A stretch of 64,000 nucleotides of DNA. Source: Micavibrio sp. Lineage in GTDB: Bacteria; Pseudomonadota; Alphaproteobacteria; Micavibrionales; UBA2020. Positions 17,110-26,749 of this stretch are shown in pieces. The translations under genes were made by a program, and so were the position numbers. The stretch spans positions 186,001 through 250,000 of the forward strand of contig JAPWJZ010000007.1 of assembly GCA_028283745.1 (NCBI GenBank), in the 5' to 3' direction. Every line of letters begins with the position of its first letter. The first letter of the stretch is position 1. Under the pieces are notes generated by a model. It ran no database searches, had not been told where the DNA came from, and saw only the letters and a list, made by a program, of their open reading frames with translations.

Positions 17110-17439
17110 TCAACTTATTTGGTGTAATGCGAATGTTGACGCGTCTTGAATGTCTGGAGGCACGTCTTGCCAATTTTTTAAAGTTTGTTCAAATTCATAG
17201 TCAGCCTGCTCTTTGGCTTCATTGAGGCTTTGGTGCCATGTATCTCCCACACAATTTCCCTTATCATCAAAGCGATATAAAAAAAATCCATCTTCGTTTT
17301 CTTCAATTGTCAAAAACCTAGCTGGTCCTAATTTTTTTTGTGTATTTATCCCATTCGTAAAATCCGAAAGCAAGCCTTCGTAATGTTTAGTTTTGGAGAA
17401 TGAGGTAAGCGACAAAATCGTAAAAAAACGTTTATTCAT
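17110..17439 (-). CDS. probable immunity protein of a polymorphic toxin
   Basis: 109 aa, soluble. The C-terminal half, FFLYRFDDKGNCVGDTWH then SLNEAKEQADYEF, resembles small proteins found behind polymorphic toxin tails. It starts 13 bases after the stop of the toxin-tail pseudogene (17453), the usual toxin-immunity spacing. The toxin is dead here, so it may be an orphan that still protects against neighbours. The immunity call is inference from position and sequence character. Confidence 0.5.
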   Translation of the reverse strand: MNKRFFTILSLTSFSKTKHYEGLLSDFTNGINTQKKLGPARFLTIEENEDGFFLYRFDDKGNCVGDTWHQSLNEAKEQADYEFEQTLKNWQDVPPDIQDASTFALHQIS

Positions 17440-17452
17440 GTTTCATCTTTTC

Positions 17453-17587
17453 TTAAGGGTCAATTAGAAGGACGTGAGAGTTTTCTTCTACTTTTCCGTT
17501 AGGTCCAATAGTTTCAAAGTGGACATTATGCCCCAATGGTCAAGCCGTATTAGCTGTCTCTATTGAAAAGACTCTGTTTAATATCTT
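17453..17587 (-). pseudogene. C-terminal remnant of a polymorphic toxin
   Basis: On the minus strand 44 codons read NRVFSIETANTA, a TGA stop, then PLGHNVHFETIGPNG and a SHVLLIDP ending before TAA. The HVHFET-type element followed by a glycine turn and a short basic/hydrophobic end is the usual last strand pair of RHS/CdiA-type toxin domains. No upstream toxin body is present in frame. The internal stop and missing body mark it as a decayed fragment. Confidence 0.5.
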
Positions 17588-17804
17588 TCAGTTTCACTAG
17601 TTAAATAAGCCAAAGACTAAATACTTAAATTAGTATGAGCACCTCTCTACTGAGAAGTGCGCACTCGGAAGGCTCGTCTCCAGCTTCTTTCATATTCGCT
17701 TTAAAATTCGCTCCACTTCTGAACTCAGTTTTTTGGTATCCGTTGTTGGGATGCCGTATCCGGCCTCTTTCGACCAGAGGATGATCTCGGACGCTGCATC
17801 AAGC

Positions 17805-17819
17805 CCGCGATGGTCGCGG
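17805..17819 (+). promoter_or_regulatory. perfect hairpin before a small ORF, shared with 49726-49740
   Basis: CCGCGA-TGG-TCGCGG, 6-base arms and a 3-base loop, 23 bases before the ATG of the small ORF at 17843. A hairpin with the same arms (loop TTG in the same orientation) precedes the homologous small gene at 49507-49704. The bases between hairpin and Shine-Dalgarno are also related (GACAGA). It may act on translation of the downstream ORF. Confidence 0.5.
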
Positions 17820-17842
17820 CCGACAGATGAAGGAGAAAAAGC

Positions 17843-17950
17843 ATGACCCAGCTCATCACCGCTTCCGAACTCGAACCCCTCACCGTCTCGGAACTGCGCT
17901 CCAAATTCTGCTCGATCAGCAATGACCTCGCCAAGATAGCTGCTTATTAA
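17843..17950 (+). CDS. truncated small protein, relative of the 49507 gene
   Basis: 35 aa with an AAGGAG ribosome-binding site 7 bases before the ATG. MTQLITASELEPLTVSEL and the following NDLAK align with the first half of the 65-aa protein at 49507-49704 (MAYIITLPELEHLSEAEL, LNDLAR). It then stops in TAA, so it is probably a truncated copy. Small proteins of this kind are common beside mobile genes in alphaproteobacteria. Its function is unknown. Its stop codon overlaps that of the convergent gene. Confidence 0.45.
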   Translation: MTQLITASELEPLTVSELRSKFCSISNDLAKIAAY

Positions 17951-18645
17951 CGGAAAGACGGAATTTTCCGGGCAGTGACGCGCGGCGTCAACTGTTCGCC
18001 CAGCGTCTGTTCGCGCAGCTCGATTACCTTGGAGTAGGGGATGGGCGTGCTGTCCGCCGGCGTAAGCCATTCGTAGGTGTAGCCTATCGTGTTGGTATAA
18101 CGCTCATCCGGCGCTTTCTGCGCGGCTTCGTTAAAAATACCGCGTACAACACGCGGCACGCTTACCACATAAGTATCGCCATATTTGCTGAAGCTTGCGG
18201 CAACAGCGCTATGGTTTTCACTGTAATGGGAATGCGATGAACCTGCATCTTCATAAAGCTTGTCCGGGTTCGTCGGCGCATATTCAGTGCCTGTCAGGCG
18301 GCGGGCGAAGGCACGGTGTGTCAGGTCCATGTCCGGCACATTGGCAAGTTCCGCCAGCAGTTTTTTGCCTTCGGGTGTTGCGCTATTGGCGGCATATTCA
18401 AACTTTCCATCCGCCGTTGCAGTGCCATCCTTGAAGGCAGGGCTGGATGTTTCATTGGCGAAAACAAAAGCCGCCATATACGCACTGCCAAAGAATGCTT
18501 CCGCGCCATACGATTGCGCGATCTTTAAAAAGGCTTGCTGCGGGTTTGCGGCATCCGCTTCATATTGCTTGATGGCATCCAGCGTTTTGCCGCCCGCGAT
18601 GAAATAAGCATAGTCAGTCGAATATTCTTTTCCGAAGGTTGCCAT
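17947..18645 (-). CDS. hypothetical protein, 232 aa
   Basis: Soluble, no signal peptide, no membrane segment. I do not recognise a family. The N-terminal part contains YAYFIAGGKTLDAIKQYEADA, followed by a compact alpha-beta stretch to about residue 130; the C-terminal part ends PRVTARKIPSFR. It is monocistronic and adjoins the accessory patch: its stop overlaps that of the truncated small ORF by 4 bases. Confidence 0.6.
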   Translation of the reverse strand: MATFGKEYSTDYAYFIAGGKTLDAIKQYEADAANPQQAFLKIAQSYGAEAFFGSAYMAAFVFANETSSPAFKDGTATADGKFEYAANSATPEGKKLLAELANVPDMDLTHRAFARRLTGTEYAPTNPDKLYEDAGSSHSHYSENHSAVAASFSKYGDTYVVSVPRVVRGIFNEAAQKAPDERYTNTIGYTYEWLTPADSTPIPYSKVIELREQTLGEQLTPRVTARKIPSFR

Positions 18646-18870
18646 TATTGTGAAATCCTTTTGCGTGCGGCGCCGGCGGAACCTGCTGCCTTAAATTGCA
18701 GAGCATCTTCCTCTCTATTTAAAGTTATGTCAATTATCAGCTTTACCCATGGCCATTTTCGCCTTTATTCTCAATGCGCTATTTTGTTGATCTCGCCCTA
18801 GCCGAATCCGGACCGGCTGGGCTAATATGAGCTGCATTCCACTCGAAAGTTCATCATGGGCGAGAAGAAA

Positions 18871-19821
18871 ATGAAACTCATTTCCTGCACAAGCAATCAG
18901 CCGCTGGCTGAGGCTATCTCCGCCTATCTGGGTATCCCGCTGACCGATGTCGGCATCAAGCGCTTCGCGGATCAGGAAATTTTCCTCGAGGTGCTGGACA
19001 ACGTGCGCGGTGAAGACGTTTTCGTCATCCAGTCCACCAGCTACCCCGCGAACGACCACTTGATGGAACTTCTCATCATGATCGACGCGCTGAAGCGCGG
19101 CTCCGCCAAGCGCATCACCGCCGTCATGCCATACTTCGGTTATGCGCGGCAGGACCGCAAAACCACGGCGCGTTCGCCCATTTCTGCCAAGCTCGTCGCA
19201 AACCTCATCACCACAGCCGGTGCAGACCGCGTGCTGACGATGGATTTGCATGCAGGCCAAATTCAGGGCTTCTTCGATATTCCAGTAGATAACCTTTTTG
19301 CCGGCACGCCGGTTTTCACGCCCTATGTGCAGAAAACCAAGAAAGGCCCCGTGACCATTGTTTCCCCCGATGTTGGCGGCGTGGTGCGTGCGCGCGCTTT
19401 TGCCAAGGGCCTTGAAGCCAACCTTGCCATCATTGACAAGCGCCGCGAAAAAGCCGGCATTTCGGAAGTCATGCACGTCATCGGCGATGTGGAAGGTCAG
19501 GAATGCATCCTCATCGACGATATGGTGGATTCAGCAGGTACCATTTGCAACGCCGCCGCCGCCCTCATGGCGCATGGCGCGATCAGCGTACGCGCCATTT
19601 GCTCGCACGGTGTCTTCTCCGGCAGCGCGGTTGACCGCATTGAAAAATCGCCGATGACGGAAATGCTGGTAACAGACAGCATTACAGCGACCGAAAAGAC
19701 TAAATCATGCAGCAAAATCAAATATTTGAGCATTGCACCGCTATTTGGCGAGGCTATCCTGCGCATCTCAGAGGAACGGTCGGTATCTTCCCTGTTCGAC
19801 AGCGTGCCGAAAAACGCCTAG
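18871..19821 (+). CDS. prs: ribose-phosphate pyrophosphokinase
   Basis: 316 aa enzyme making PRPP from ribose 5-phosphate and ATP for nucleotide, His and Trp synthesis. [32 protein letters not shown] (ATP binding), [12 protein letters not shown], and the PRPP loop [12 protein letters not shown] are all present. The start at 18871 matches the usual MKLI- N-terminus; an in-frame ATG at 18856 is also possible. It precedes rplY and pth, a standard proteobacterial order. Confidence 0.97.
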   Translation: MKLISCTSNQPLAEAISAYLGIPLTDVGIKRFADQEIFLEVLDNVRGEDVFVIQSTSYPANDHLMELLIMIDALKRGSAKRITAVMPYFGYARQDRKTTARSPISAKLVANLITTAGADRVLTMDLHAGQIQGFFDIPVDNLFAGTPVFTPYVQKTKKGPVTIVSPDVGGVVRARAFAKGLEANLAIIDKRREKAGISEVMHVIGDVEGQECILIDDMVDSAGTICNAAAALMAHGAISVRAICSHGVFSGSAVDRIEKSPMTEMLVTDSITATEKTKSCSKIKYLSIAPLFGEAILRISEERSVSSLFDSVPKNA

Positions 19822-19942
19822 ACATAATCCATAAACCGCTTGCTTTTCCGCGATTTTCCGGTATTTATACCTGTCACTCGATCAGCACCCCTGGAGGCTG
19901 AAGGGCGACGCATAAGCAACGTAAAACAAAGGATTTACCAAG

Positions 19943-20680
19943 ATGTCCACTCAAAAAACAGTACTCACGGCGGAAGCGCGTGCGAAGGCCGGTAAGGGGG
20001 CCGCCCGTGCAGTTCGTCGTACCGGTCAAGTGCCGGCCGTTATCTACGGTGACAACAAAGAACCCGTCCTGATTTCCCTCAACGCGAAAGAGCTTGGTTT
20101 TGCTCTGCAGAAAAAAGCGTTCTTCACGCAGCTGTGCGACCTTACGGTTGACGGCGCGAAGCACCTCGTTCTGCCCCGCGACGTTCAGGTTGACCCCGTT
20201 TTTGACCGCCCCGAACACGCAGACTTCCTGCGCGTTTCCGAGAAGACCATTATCCGCGTTTCGGTTCCCGTGCGCGTCGTGAACGAAAAAGCATCCCCCG
20301 GTATCACCAAGGGCGGCGTGCTTAACCTCGTTCGCCATGAGATCGAAGTCTTCGTGAAGGCAACGGACATCCCGACCGAATTTACCGCTGACCTCACCGG
20401 TCTCGATGTCGGTTACTCGCTGCACGTTGAAGACCTGAAACTGCCGGAATCCATCAAGCCTGCCATTTCGGGCAACTTCACCATCATCACCTTGGTCGCA
20501 CCGTCGGCCATGAAATCGGATGATGACGCAACTGCTGCAACACCTGGTGCAGATGCTGCTGCCGCTCCGGCTGCCGGCGCTGCTGCCGCGAAGGGTGCTG
20601 CTGCACCTGCCGCTGCTGCCAAGGGCGCTGCTCCTGCGAAAGGCGCTGCACCCGCTGCTGCTCCTGCGAAGAAGAAGTAA
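19943..20680 (+). CDS. rplY: 50S ribosomal protein L25/general stress protein Ctc
   Basis: 245 aa, long (TL5/CTC) form. The N-terminal 5S rRNA-binding domain (about 1-95) includes GKGAARAVRRTGQVPAVIYG. The C-terminal beta domain (about 100-190) contains VPVRVVNEKASPGITKGG. A low-complexity tail of Ala, Pro, Gly and Lys (about 195-245) is made of repeated AAPAKGA-like units, common in alphaproteobacterial L25. It lies between prs and pth. Confidence 0.96.
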   Translation: MSTQKTVLTAEARAKAGKGAARAVRRTGQVPAVIYGDNKEPVLISLNAKELGFALQKKAFFTQLCDLTVDGAKHLVLPRDVQVDPVFDRPEHADFLRVSEKTIIRVSVPVRVVNEKASPGITKGGVLNLVRHEIEVFVKATDIPTEFTADLTGLDVGYSLHVEDLKLPESIKPAISGNFTIITLVAPSAMKSDDDATAATPGADAAAAPAAGAAAAKGAAAPAAAAKGAAPAKGAAPAAAPAKKK

Positions 20681-20699
20681 CGAATAAGGAAGAGTTGAT

Positions 20700-21350
20700 A
20701 TGCGGCTCTTTGTCGGATTGGGCAATCCGGGCAGGCAATATCAGCTCAACCGCCACAATATCGGGTTTATGGCGCTCGACGTTATCGTTGAGCGCCATAA
20801 ATTTTCCGGCTGGTCGAAGAAGTTTCAGGGCGAAATTGCTGATGGAACTCTCGACGGCCAGAAGGTGCTGCTGCTGAAACCGCAGACATTCATGAACCTG
20901 TCGGGCCAGTCGGTGCAGGCAGCGGCGGCTTTCTACAAGATCAAGCCCGAAGACATCGTCGTCTTTCATGACGAGCTGGACCTTGCTCCCGGCAAGATAC
21001 GCATCAAGAACGGCGGGGGCGCGGCCGGGCATAACGGCCTGCGTTCCATCGATGAACATCTTGGCAAGGAATACTGGCGCGTACGCCTTGGCATCGGCCA
21101 TCCCGGCGACAAAGATATGGTCAGCCCCTATGTGCTGGGCAACTTTTCGGGCGCGGATGAAGACTGGCTGGTGCCGTTGCTCGCGGGCATCGGCGATTAT
21201 GCCGGCAAGCTGGCCGCCGCCGACCACGACGGTTTCATGAGCAAGGTGGCGCAGCAACTGCAACCGCCGAAAGAAGATAAAAAGAACAACCCCGCTGCGG
21301 CGGAAACAAAAAAGGCCGCCACAACGGCAGAAAAGAAGAAGGAAGCGTAA
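20700..21350 (+). CDS. pth: peptidyl-tRNA hydrolase
   Basis: 216 aa; frees tRNA from stalled peptidyl-t[24 protein letters not shown] contains the catalytic His. [23 protein letters not shown] and [14 protein letters not shown] are the other conserved blocks. The last 30 residues are a Lys/Ala-rich extension. The gap after rplY is 19 bases, and ychF begins 1 base after its stop. Confidence 0.97.
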   Translation: MRLFVGLGNPGRQYQLNRHNIGFMALDVIVERHKFSGWSKKFQGEIADGTLDGQKVLLLKPQTFMNLSGQSVQAAAAFYKIKPEDIVVFHDELDLAPGKIRIKNGGGAAGHNGLRSIDEHLGKEYWRVRLGIGHPGDKDMVSPYVLGNFSGADEDWLVPLLAGIGDYAGKLAAADHDGFMSKVAQQLQPPKEDKKNNPAAAETKKAATTAEKKKEA

Positions 21351-21351
21351 G

Positions 21352-22455
21352 ATGGGTTTCAATTGCGGTATTGTCGGTCTCCCCAACGTCGGTAAGTCCA
21401 CGCTGTTCAACGCGCTGACGGCAACCGCCGCCGCACAGGCAGCGAATTACCCGTTCTGCACGATCGAGCCGAACGTCGGGCGCGTTTCCGTGCCGGACAA
21501 CCGCCTGCAGGACCTTGCCAAAATCGGCAAGTCGCAGTCCATCGTGCCGACCCAGCTTGAATTCGTCGATATCGCGGGCCTTGTGCGCGGCGCATCCAAG
21601 GGGGAGGGGCTTGGCAACCAGTTCCTCGCCAACATCCGCGAGACGGATGCGATTTTGCACGTGCTGCGCTGCTTCGTGGATGAAAACATCACCCACGTCG
21701 AAAACGGCGTCGACCCCATCCGCGACAAGGAGATCATTGATACCGAGCTGATGATCGCCGACCTCGACAACCTTGAAAAACGCATCGAGCCGATGCGCAA
21801 AAAAGCCAAGGGCGGCGACAAGGATGCGATCGTACAGGCCGCAGTCATGGAAAAATGCCTTGAAGCCCTGCGCGACGGCAAGCCCGCCCGCACCGTCAAG
21901 CTGTCGCTGGATGATGAAATGAAGGCTTTCCAGCAGCTGCAGCTGCTCACATCCAAGCCTGTGCTTTATGTTTGCAACGTGCTGGAGCAAGACTCCGAAA
22001 AAGGAAACGAACTTTCCGCCAAGGTCGCTGAAATGGCCAAGGCAGAAGGCGCGCAGCATGTTGTCATTTGCGCCGCAATCGAATCTGAAATTGCGCAGCT
22101 CAGTTCGGATGAGGAGAAAAAAGAATACCTCTCCAGCATCGGCCTTGAAGAGCCGGGCCTGAACCGCGTCATTCGTGCGGGCTACAAACTGCTCGACCTC
22201 ATCACCTTCTTCACCGTCGGCCCGAAAGAGGCGCGCGCGTGGACGGTGCATCGCAACGCCAAGGCCCCGCAGGCCGCCGGCGTCATCCACACCGATTTCG
22301 AGCGCGGCTTTATTCGCGCCGAAACCATCGACTTCAACGACTACATCGGCCTTGGCGGTGAAGTACCCGCGAAGGAAGCCGGTAAAATGCGCCAGGAAGG
22401 CAAAGAATACATCGTGAAAGACGGTGATATTATGCTGTTCCGTTTCAACGTGTAA
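21352..22455 (+). CDS. ychF: redox-regulated ribosome-associated ATPase YchF
   Basis: 367 aa Obg-family P-loop protein that prefers [20 protein letters not shown] is the Walker A region, [20 protein letters not shown] is switch II, and the C-terminal TGS domain begins near [15 protein letters not shown] and ends [10 protein letters not shown]. It follows pth by 1 base. The length and both domains are normal. Confidence 0.97.
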   Translation: MGFNCGIVGLPNVGKSTLFNALTATAAAQAANYPFCTIEPNVGRVSVPDNRLQDLAKIGKSQSIVPTQLEFVDIAGLVRGASKGEGLGNQFLANIRETDAILHVLRCFVDENITHVENGVDPIRDKEIIDTELMIADLDNLEKRIEPMRKKAKGGDKDAIVQAAVMEKCLEALRDGKPARTVKLSLDDEMKAFQQLQLLTSKPVLYVCNVLEQDSEKGNELSAKVAEMAKAEGAQHVVICAAIESEIAQLSSDEEKKEYLSSIGLEEPGLNRVIRAGYKLLDLITFFTVGPKEARAWTVHRNAKAPQAAGVIHTDFERGFIRAETIDFNDYIGLGGEVPAKEAGKMRQEGKEYIVKDGDIMLFRFNV

Positions 22456-22572
22456 TGGCGGCGCTTTTTAAACGCTAGGCCGCTGTTTTGCCTGGTTTTT
22501 TTCAGGGCAAATTGCCGTTTTTGAAAGTATATGTTAATATACCTCATACACTTAATGAGGGGTAGAACAAGA

Positions 22573-23613
22573 ATGTCAGCCGATTTCATCGACTATATTG
22601 CCGAACCTGCAACAAACCCTTCTGCGGGACTGACGGTTGATGAATTCAAGCCCTATAAAGGCCTCGAGCCGTTCTTCACCAAAGTCATGGAATTGAAAAC
22701 GACGCCGTCCATCCGCAACAGCCTCACGGTCATGTTGCTGGAGCTGGATAGCGGCCTTACCGCATTCGATGCCGGTAACCGCGAACAGGCGGTGCGCCAT
22801 CATGAAAATATGCTGAATACATCGCGCACCGTTTTCAAGCAGCAGGAAACGCTAACCGGAAAAAGCGCCGAAGCGCAGGCAGCCGGCGGCGCAAACGTTT
22901 ATGCCGATGTGCAAAAGATGTTTACAGACATAACCTCTGCCGCACGTGAAACCGCAAATACGTCGGAAAAGCCGTGGGCCCGCAGCCTGCAAGGCGTCGT
23001 CGAGGAATTTAAAGCACGCCGCGATGCGCAAAAGAATTTATCGCTGATGCCGGAGCAGGGGTACAGGGCCGATGCGCCGGTATTCCTCGCCAGCCCGCGC
23101 CATACCTTGCGCGAAACATCAAAGTTTGACATTGATTTCACCAAAGCGTCGGAACCCGCAACCGTCGCGTGGAGCCGCCCTGAATACCGCAACCTTGGCA
23201 CCGTGCTGGAGCAAATGGCGCGCACCGGCCAGCCTGCGCGGGTGGAAGCAATGGTGGCACTGTCATCCCTTCGCAACATGAATGCGAAGGAGGTCGAATT
23301 CCTGAAGGATATGCGCAACGGCAAGCCGAACGACGGCGAAAAGAACAAATCCTTCCGCGACAGCCACAAGCGGCTGGACGCGTATGTTGAAAAACTGCTG
23401 GCGAATGACAAAGTCGGGCGTGACGTTGCAGGCAGCCTTGCCCGCTGGCACAAACCCGCCAGCGACTACGCAAAAAGGTTCGAGCGTATTTCGCAGGGCC
23501 CCGGCGTGTTGAGCAAAATTTTCCACTCCGCTGCATCTTTCCTTGCCCGCATTGCCAAGACACCTGAGCAGGCGGCAAAAAAAGCACCGGCCGCCCCGCA
23601 AATGAAAGCCTGA
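22573..23613 (+). CDS. hypothetical protein, 346 aa, paired with a zeta-like kinase
   Basis: Soluble, charged and mostly helical by composition; no signal peptide or membrane segment. I recognise no domain. The start at 22573 follows GAGGGG; an earlier in-frame start at 22531 is less likely. The stop is 10 bases before the zeta-toxin-like gene, so the two are probably co-transcribed. The C-terminal 30 residues are Ala/Pro/Lys-rich. It may be the partner or antitoxin of the kinase, or a second effector; neither can be shown. Confidence 0.7.
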   Translation: MSADFIDYIAEPATNPSAGLTVDEFKPYKGLEPFFTKVMELKTTPSIRNSLTVMLLELDSGLTAFDAGNREQAVRHHENMLNTSRTVFKQQETLTGKSAEAQAAGGANVYADVQKMFTDITSAARETANTSEKPWARSLQGVVEEFKARRDAQKNLSLMPEQGYRADAPVFLASPRHTLRETSKFDIDFTKASEPATVAWSRPEYRNLGTVLEQMARTGQPARVEAMVALSSLRNMNAKEVEFLKDMRNGKPNDGEKNKSFRDSHKRLDAYVEKLLANDKVGRDVAGSLARWHKPASDYAKRFERISQGPGVLSKIFHSAASFLARIAKTPEQAAKKAPAAPQMKA

Positions 23614-23623
23614 TGACATCTGC

Positions 23624-24484
23624 ATGAACGGTAATTTGAAAGACCTTTCCCCGTCGTTCAACGATGAATCTGCAACCGCACGCCCCGATGCGATGACGGA
23701 AGCGGAATACCAGCGCGCTTTCGCCCGCATGGCGCATGACTATTTCAGCAGCAAAATCCCGCAGGAAAACCCCGTGCTGGTTTACATTACCGGCCTGCCT
23801 GGCGCAGGCAAAAGCACATTCATCGACCGGCAGCTGCAAGCCGCGCCTGAATTAAAAAACTACATTCACATTAACTTTGATGACCTGCGCATTTATCATC
23901 CGCGCTATGCCGACCATGTCTCGGCCGACCCTGTCAACGCCGCCGCCCGTATCGATAGCGCCGTGGAACGGCTTATCGGCTGGCTGACGCAGGAAGCCGC
24001 GAGCCTGAAGCTGAACGTACTGCTGGATGATGCGGCCATGGGCGGCGATATTACCAAGGCTATTCTGCAACCCTTCGGCGACGCAGATTATAAAATTGAT
24101 GCGACGGTCATAGCCGTGCCGTCTGCCATTGCGCGGCAATCGGTGTACCTGCGTTTTCAGGAAAACCTTGCTGCCGCCTGCAAGGGTGACAGCGTTATTC
24201 CGCGCTGGGTAAATACCGAGGAGCAGGACAACGCGCCCGCCGCGTTGATTGAAACGGCAGAGGCTCTTGAAACGGGGCTTGCAACCAGCCTTGCCATCGT
24301 CAGCCGCAATGGCCGTTCTTTGGCGGCAGATAAACCATCCAATGCCGTGCGGGCCGAGATGACCCGCGATTTAAGCGATCTGGAGCAGGCGGAGTATCTG
24401 GCTAAATCCCGGCATATCGCCACGCTGATGGGGCCGGCAAAAACGGCGCCGGCCACCAGTTTCAAAAAGAAATCAGGTATCTGA
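23624..24484 (+). CDS. zeta-toxin-like P-loop kinase
   Basis: 286 aa. The Walker A motif GLPGAGKS sits at 57-64. The next strand NFDDLRIYHPRY (84-95) matches the zeta pattern in which Asp and Arg contact the sugar nucleotide and HPxY follows. NVLLDDAAM resembles the catalytic/Walker B strand. Zeta toxins phosphorylate UDP-N-acetylglucosamine and block wall synthesis. A typical epsilon antitoxin is not next to it; its only co-directional neighbour is the unknown 346-aa gene. It could also be a housekeeping or effector kinase. Confidence 0.75.
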   Translation: MNGNLKDLSPSFNDESATARPDAMTEAEYQRAFARMAHDYFSSKIPQENPVLVYITGLPGAGKSTFIDRQLQAAPELKNYIHINFDDLRIYHPRYADHVSADPVNAAARIDSAVERLIGWLTQEAASLKLNVLLDDAAMGGDITKAILQPFGDADYKIDATVIAVPSAIARQSVYLRFQENLAAACKGDSVIPRWVNTEEQDNAPAALIETAEALETGLATSLAIVSRNGRSLAADKPSNAVRAEMTRDLSDLEQAEYLAKSRHIATLMGPAKTAPATSFKKKSGI

Positions 24485-24490
24485 TTATTT

Positions 24491-25045
24491 CTATTTGCTG
24501 CGGAAGGTGACGGGCTTTAGGGCCTTTACCGGGCGTGACGTTTCCGGCTTTACATCAATCACCACAACAGGGGCGGGCTCCGCTAAACCTTCCGGCGTGA
24601 AGCCGAGCTTTTGCTCGATTGCCTGCGCAACATCTTCCATTTTGTGGATACGCGCGGTGGTAAGGGGTGTCAGCGTGCCTTCTTCGTACGATACAATCGT
24701 CGCGCCGCGGTCGATAAGCAGCAATGCCGCTTCACGTTGGTTTGTTTCGATCGCGGTTTTCAACAGCGTGCTGCGGTAGCCGGAATAAAAATCAGGGCTG
24801 AGGCCTGCATCAAGCGCGCGGGTGAGGGCCTCAAGGTTTTTGTGGCGCAGGGCGGAATGGCCGATGTTGGCTTCGCCGTTATCTTCGGCCCGCTCGCCAT
24901 CCATCCAGCGGGACATATTAATGTTGCCGCCTTTTTCGATGAGTGAAAAAGCTTTGTCAAAATCGCCGTAAAAGGCTGCCTTGCAGGCGGCACGTCCGTA
25001 ATAAGTGGCCATTTGACGCTTGAAAATATTGGATAAAATGGTCAT
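24491..25045 (-). CDS. ankyrin-repeat protein
   Basis: 184 aa. Ankyrin-like units are visible around residues 20-45 ([21 protein letters not shown]), 62-85 ([19 protein letters not shown]) and 92-115 ([22 protein letters not shown]). The C-terminal 40 residues are a Pro/Val/Lys-rich tail. A strong AAGGAGG ribosome-binding site precedes the ATG. It converges with the zeta-like gene, 6 bases between stops. Likely a protein-binding adaptor; partner unknown. Confidence 0.78.
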   Translation of the reverse strand: MTILSNIFKRQMATYYGRAACKAAFYGDFDKAFSLIEKGGNINMSRWMDGERAEDNGEANIGHSALRHKNLEALTRALDAGLSPDFYSGYRSTLLKTAIETNQREAALLLIDRGATIVSYEEGTLTPLTTARIHKMEDVAQAIEQKLGFTPEGLAEPAPVVVIDVKPETSRPVKALKPVTFRSK

Positions 25046-25204
25046 CGCCGCCTCCTTTGCTGGTATATTTGTACCGTAATGTATCAGAATATTTCCGTAA
25101 CGTCAAATATAAACGACGTTTTATTCCATCTTTGGGGGATACAGCCGGAGTGCTATAACAATGGTCATTCGATGTATTTCTCGCCAGTAAAGGAAGATCT
25201 CAGC

Positions 25205-26749
25205 ATGGGACAGGCTCAAATGAAACCGCAAGCACAAGACGGCCTTACGCACCACAACGTGCGCGTTCACCCCGAAAAAGACCTTTTGAAAAAGCAGGAC
25301 CAGCTGGCCTGGAAAATGGCGGAAGTCGCGGCGGATGCCGTGGCTGTCGATAAAGACGTCGCCGAGATGATCATCAACCGCATCATCGACAACGCGTCGG
25401 TCGCCGTCGCATCGCTGAACCGCGGCCCCGTTACGACGGCGCGTGCGCAGGCGCTTGACCATGCCCGCAGCGGCAAGCGCGGCGCGACCGTTTTCGGTGT
25501 TCCGTCTTCCAAGCAATACAGCGCCGAATGGGCTGCCTGGGCCAACGGCACCGCCGTGCGCGAGCTGGATTACCACGACACTTTCCTTGCCGCAGATTAT
25601 TCCCACCCGGCAGACAATATTCCGCCCATCCTCGCTGTCGCCCAGCAAACGGGTAAAGACGGGCAGGCGCTGCTGCGCGGCCTTGCGACGGGCTATGAAC
25701 TGCACATCAACCTTGTGAAGGCAATTTGCCTGCACAAGCACAAAATCGACCATATCGCGCATCTCGCGCCTGCTGCTGCCGCTGGCATTGGCACCATGAT
25801 GGGACTTGATACGGATACCATCTTCCAGTCCATCCAGCAGGCGCTGCACGTTTCCTGCACTACGCGCCAATCGCGTAAAGGCCAGATTTCCAGCTGGAAG
25901 GCTTTTGCGCCCGCCCATGCCGGCAAGCTTGCCATTGAAGCCGTTGACCGCTGCATGCGCGGCGAGGGCGCGCCGTCGCCGATTTACGAAGGCGAAGACA
26001 GCGTGATTGCCTGGATGCTGGATGGCAAGGAAGCGAATTACGATGTGCCGCTGCCCGCCAAAGGCCAGCCCAAACGCGCCATTCTTGAAAGCTATACCAA
26101 GGAACATTCCGCCGAATACCAAAGCCAGGCCTTGATTGACCTTGCGGCGCGCATGGGTAAAAAGATTGCCGATTGGGACAAGGTTAAAGACGTCCTTATC
26201 CATACCAGTCATCACACGCATTACGTTATTGGCACCGGCGCGAACGACCCGCAAAAAATGGACCCCACCGCCAGCCGCGAAACGCTGGATCACAGCATCA
26301 TGTACATCTTCGCCGTTGCGCTGCAGGATGGCAGCTGGCACCACGTGAAGTCCTATGCGCCCGAACGTGCGCAGCGTCCCGATACCGTGAAGCTCTGGAA
26401 CAAAGTGCGCACTGTTGAAGACCCGGAATGGACCAAGCGCTACCATTCGCCAGACCCGAACGTGAAAGCCTTTGGCGGCCGTGTTGAAATCACGCTGGAA
26501 GACGGTACCAAAATCATCGACGAACTGGGCGTTGCCAATGCGCACCCCTTCGGCGCAAAACCTTTTGGCCGCGCCGATTATATCCGCAAGTTCATGACGC
26601 TGACGGACGGGGTTGTAGAACCGAAGGAGCAGCAACGCTTCCTCGACCTCGTGCAGCGCCTGCCGAACCTTTCGGCGGATGAACTGATGGGCCTCAACGT
26701 CGAAATTGCGGAGAAAAACCTTGCCGTCGGAAAAAAAGGCCTCTTCTAA
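25205..26749 (+). CDS. prpD: MmgE/PrpD family protein, 2-methylcitrate dehydratase
   Basis: 514 aa. The start at 25205 has AAGGAAG about 9 bases upstream; the longer frame from 25079 adds an unlikely leader. Family marks include [52 protein letters not shown] text (here split around residue 130-150) and [14 protein letters not shown]. It dehydrates 2-methylcitrate in propionate breakdown. prpB follows after one small gene and prpC lies 3 kb downstream, so most of the cycle is here. Confidence 0.92.
   Translation: MGQAQMKPQAQDGLTHHNVRVHPEKDLLKKQDQLAWKMAEVAADAVAVDKDVAEMIINRIIDNASVAVASLNRGPVTTARAQALDHARSGKRGATVFGVPSSKQYSAEWAAWANGTAVRELDYHDTFLAADYSHPADNIPPILAVAQQTGKDGQALLRGLATGYELHINLVKAICLHKHKIDHIAHLAPAAAAGIGTMMGLDTDTIFQSIQQALHVSCTTRQSRKGQISSWKAFAPAHAGKLAIEAVDRCMRGEGAPSPIYEGEDSVIAWMLDGKEANYDVPLPAKGQPKRAILESYTKEHSAEYQSQALIDLAARMGKKIADWDKVKDVLIHTSHHTHYVIGTGANDPQKMDPTASRETLDHSIMYIFAVALQDGSWHHVKSYAPERAQRPDTVKLWNKVRTVEDPEWTKRYHSPDPNVKAFGGRVEITLEDGTKIIDELGVANAHPFGAKPFGRADYIRKFMTLTDGVVEPKEQQRFLDLVQRLPNLSADELMGLNVEIAEKNLAVGKKGLF

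Noticed and set aside
17690..18070. 126-aa minus-strand open frame
   Set aside because: It overlaps the hypothetical gene at 17947 and is antisense to the small ORF at 17843; only its last 40 residues look protein-like, which is too little to call.
21235..22290. 351-aa minus-strand open frame
   Set aside because: Antisense to ychF; secD and prpD show similar shadows.
25121..26635. 504-aa minus-strand open frame
   Set aside because: It lies wholly antisense to prpD, has no recognisable domain, and its composition (His/Arg/Gly-rich) is typical of the complement of a GC-rich coding strand.
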